Assembly: GCF_019042655.1 (NCBI RefSeq) | Contig: NZ_JAHPZO010000011.1 | Location: forward strand, 1 to 64,000 | DNA from: Planococcus sp. CP5-4_YE | GTDB taxonomy: Bacteria > Bacillota > Bacilli > Bacillales_A > Planococcaceae | Length of the DNA: 64,000 nt | Reading direction: 5' to 3' | Part shown: piece after piece, positions 62,985 to 64,000 of the stretch | Position numbering within the stretch: the stretch's first letter is position 1 | How the letters are laid out: each line of letters begins with the position of its first letter | The notes under the pieces: generated by a model | The model's database searches: none | What the model saw: only the letters and a program-made list of their open reading frames with translations | Told to the model about the DNA's origin: nothing | Made by a program: the position numbers and the translations under genes

Positions 62985-63223
62985 GAAACCATTCCTTCTT
63001 TCCGGTCACTCAATGACACAATGCCTGTAAGTAACACCATGTAGTTTTTGATTACTTTAGCAAGTAATTGACCTAGTTGAAAGTATCAATAATAAAGAAT
63101 TTTTAGGGGTCAGTTATAATAAACCCAGTTGTATTTCATGCGCTGTGGGTCAGAGAAGTGCTAATGTCTGCTATTTCCTTTACCATTAATAACAAGATGA
63201 ACCGACAAGAAGGGAACGATTGT
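62985..63223. other. Divergent promoter region, ECF gene / potassium channel gene
   Basis: About 240 AT-rich bases. ttataat (63115-63121) with loosely fitting upstream sequence may drive the channel gene. No operator or riboswitch is recognised. Confidence 0.4.
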
Positions 63224-63673
63224 ATGTTTGGCACAATCTTAATAGGTTTGACGATCTTATTTATGGCGGCGAATTTATGGTTCTTTTTCACAGGGAGAAA
63301 ATTTCATAAAAGCAATTTTCATCCTCCCTTATTCCAAAAGCTATTCTATTCATTGATTGGGATCACTATCGGGTTTGCGGTGCTCTACTACTTGCTTGGC
63401 ATGCAGAGTGTCGTCATACGGCTCTCCACACCCGAAGGGAAAGCTGGAGCACATGATTTCTGGGATTATTTATATTTCAGTGGGACGACGATGATGTCCG
63501 TCGGATATGGCGACTTGGTACCGGTCGGCAGTGCCCGGTTTTTCTCTTTGGTTCAAGCGGCAATTGGCTTGTTATTGCCGACCGCCTATTTTGCCAAAAT
63601 CATGACGAGCGACAAAGAACATGGCCATGTCGAGCAAGAAGAAGCGTATGAGTCGGATGAGCCGAAGAACTAA
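63224..63673 (+). CDS. Two-TM potassium channel family protein
   Basis: A 149-residue protein with a first membrane segment (about 2-22), a second (about 42-62), then a pore helix and selectivity filter SVGYGDLVPVG (about 98-108) and an inner helix (about 112-132). The filter is the potassium signature with Ser in place of the first Thr. There is no RCK domain; the C-terminus is a short acidic tail. The ATG at 63224 follows aagaagggaacgattgt; the open frame 22 codons upstream has no site. It is followed by a small RNA unit, not by another gene. Confidence 0.85.
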   Translation: MFGTILIGLTILFMAANLWFFFTGRKFHKSNFHPPLFQKLFYSLIGITIGFAVLYYLLGMQSVVIRLSTPEGKAGAHDFWDYLYFSGTTMMSVGYGDLVPVGSARFFSLVQAAIGLLLPTAYFAKIMTSDKEHGHVEQEEAYESDEPKN

Positions 63674-63702
63674 AGAGCGTGGCTGTCTTGGATGACAAAA
63701 AG

Positions 63703-63731
63703 TTGACAGAAGGCATTGTATGAGCTATTGT
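63703..63731 (+). promoter_or_regulatory. Promoter of the candidate small RNA
   Basis: TTGACA (63703-63708), exactly 17 bp, then TATTGT (63726-63731). The predicted start is about 63737. Confidence 0.75.
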
Positions 63732-63736
63732 TAACT

Positions 63737-63853
63737 ACGCGATGAGCTAAGCTGCATAAGACGGACAGGCATTCCTTTATGGAACACGTTGTGGAGCGTG
63801 GCCTGATACGCCGCAGCTATCGATACATCCCGCATTTATGCGGGGTGTTTTTT
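63737..63853 (+). ncRNA. Candidate structured small RNA (~117 nt)
   Basis: An isolated transcription unit: a good promoter upstream and an intrinsic terminator (catcccgcat-tt-atgcggggtg then TTTTTT, 63826-63853) with no reading frame between. The body can fold into a closing helix (cgat..agctgc with gcagctatcg, containing a bulge) around caggc/gcctg. Inside are two hairpins, ttcc-tttat-ggaa and cacg-...-cgtg, a multibranched shape. The next gene is convergent, so a cis-acting leader is unlikely. I do not recognise a known family. Confidence 0.6.
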
Positions 63854-63862
63854 AATGCCCAA

Positions 63863-63899
63863 AAAACCCCGTATGCCGGAATTCGGCGTACGGGGTTTT
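63863..63899. terminator. Bidirectional terminator
   Basis: aaaaccccgtatgccg / tcggcgtacggggtttt stem between the small RNA unit and the convergent dehydrogenase gene. Confidence 0.9.
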
Positions 63900-63907
63900 C
63901 AATTAGT

Positions 63908-64000
63908 TCAATAAGCGAGCCAGCCGGAATCCGCGGTGATGATGCTGCCGTTGACGAAGCTCGATTCATCGGAAGCAAGGAACAAGGCGACATAGGCGAT
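63908..64000 (-). CDS. Short-chain dehydrogenase, C-terminal fragment at window edge
   Basis: The last 30 residues of an SDR oxidoreductase whose 5' part lies beyond the window. The frame reads IAYVALFLASDESSFVNGS and continues TADSGWLAY to a TGA stop, the standard SDR C-terminus where the chain packs against the dimer face. It is similar in type to the SDR at 11477-12226 but a different gene. The substrate cannot be inferred. Confidence 0.85.
   Translation of the reverse strand: MAYVALFLASDESSFVNGSIITADSGWLAY

Noticed and set aside
62985-63110. Vitamin riboswitch in the ECF S-component leader
   Set aside because: No TPP, FMN, cobalamin, THF or preQ1 core sequence could be found on the minus strand.
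63737-63853. 6S RNA, SRP RNA or a known riboswitch
   Set aside because: The length and conserved cores do not match; in particular the SRP GGAAG-type core and the 6S open bubble are absent as far as can be judged by eye.

Overview
The window looks like chromosomal DNA of a low-to-moderate GC Bacillota, most likely Planococcaceae (a Planococcus or close relative). The grounds are strong AGGAGG-type ribosome binding sites, an S-box riboswitch, Bacillus-type PerR, Fur, Zur and cre boxes, many intrinsic terminators, and families such as DUF1846, DUF4256, DUF4317 and DUF4188. The genus is an inference; no rRNA gene is present.

Bases 1-9300 are an accessory, mobile-element-rich zone. A decayed IS21-type element (IS-A) has its istB split by a second, intact IS21-type element (IS-B, 1672-4159) that made a CTCGA target duplication. 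A third element (IS-C, about 4735-7271) follows, with four regularly spaced end motifs on each side and an istB broken by an 8-bp tandem duplication. Behind it lie an IS3-family remnant, an AT-rich pentapeptide-repeat membrane protein, and a degenerate tRNA-like gene whose 3' end is one arm of a 21-bp perfect hairpin.

Bases 9300-24500 are mostly ordinary chromosome: a DUF1846 protein, short-chain dehydrogenases, acetyltransferases and a nucleoside hydrolase. They also hold a CitA/DcuS-type two-component system near a 2-hydroxycarboxylate (malate/citrate) symporter, which carries a cre site. The malate:quinone oxidoreductase at 60377 fits the same metabolic theme. A dispersed non-coding repeat occurs three times (16222, 21845, 30578).

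Bases 24585-26224 hold an AT-rich two-gene island: a short HipA/HipT-type kinase followed by a HipS-like plus HIRAN protein, a probable toxin-antitoxin or defence module.

Bases 26300-51900 contain oxidative-stress genes (ahpCF and katG, both with PerR-like boxes) and an S-box-controlled operon with an amino-acid ABC transporter and a homocysteine methyltransferase. They also contain a Fic protein, a PadR/DUF4188 operon with a palindromic operator, a GGDEF protein, a peptide-binding lipoprotein with an M42 peptidase, and a Fur-boxed siderophore-binding lipoprotein.

Bases 52000-58400 are a six-gene operon: a five-gene nickel/peptide-type ABC importer and a MATE exporter. Two Zur-like boxes precede it, which points to zinc rather than nickel. 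The rest holds tag, mqo, small membrane proteins, an ECF S component, a potassium channel, a candidate structured small RNA (about 63737-63853) with its own promoter and terminator, and the 3' end of another short-chain dehydrogenase.
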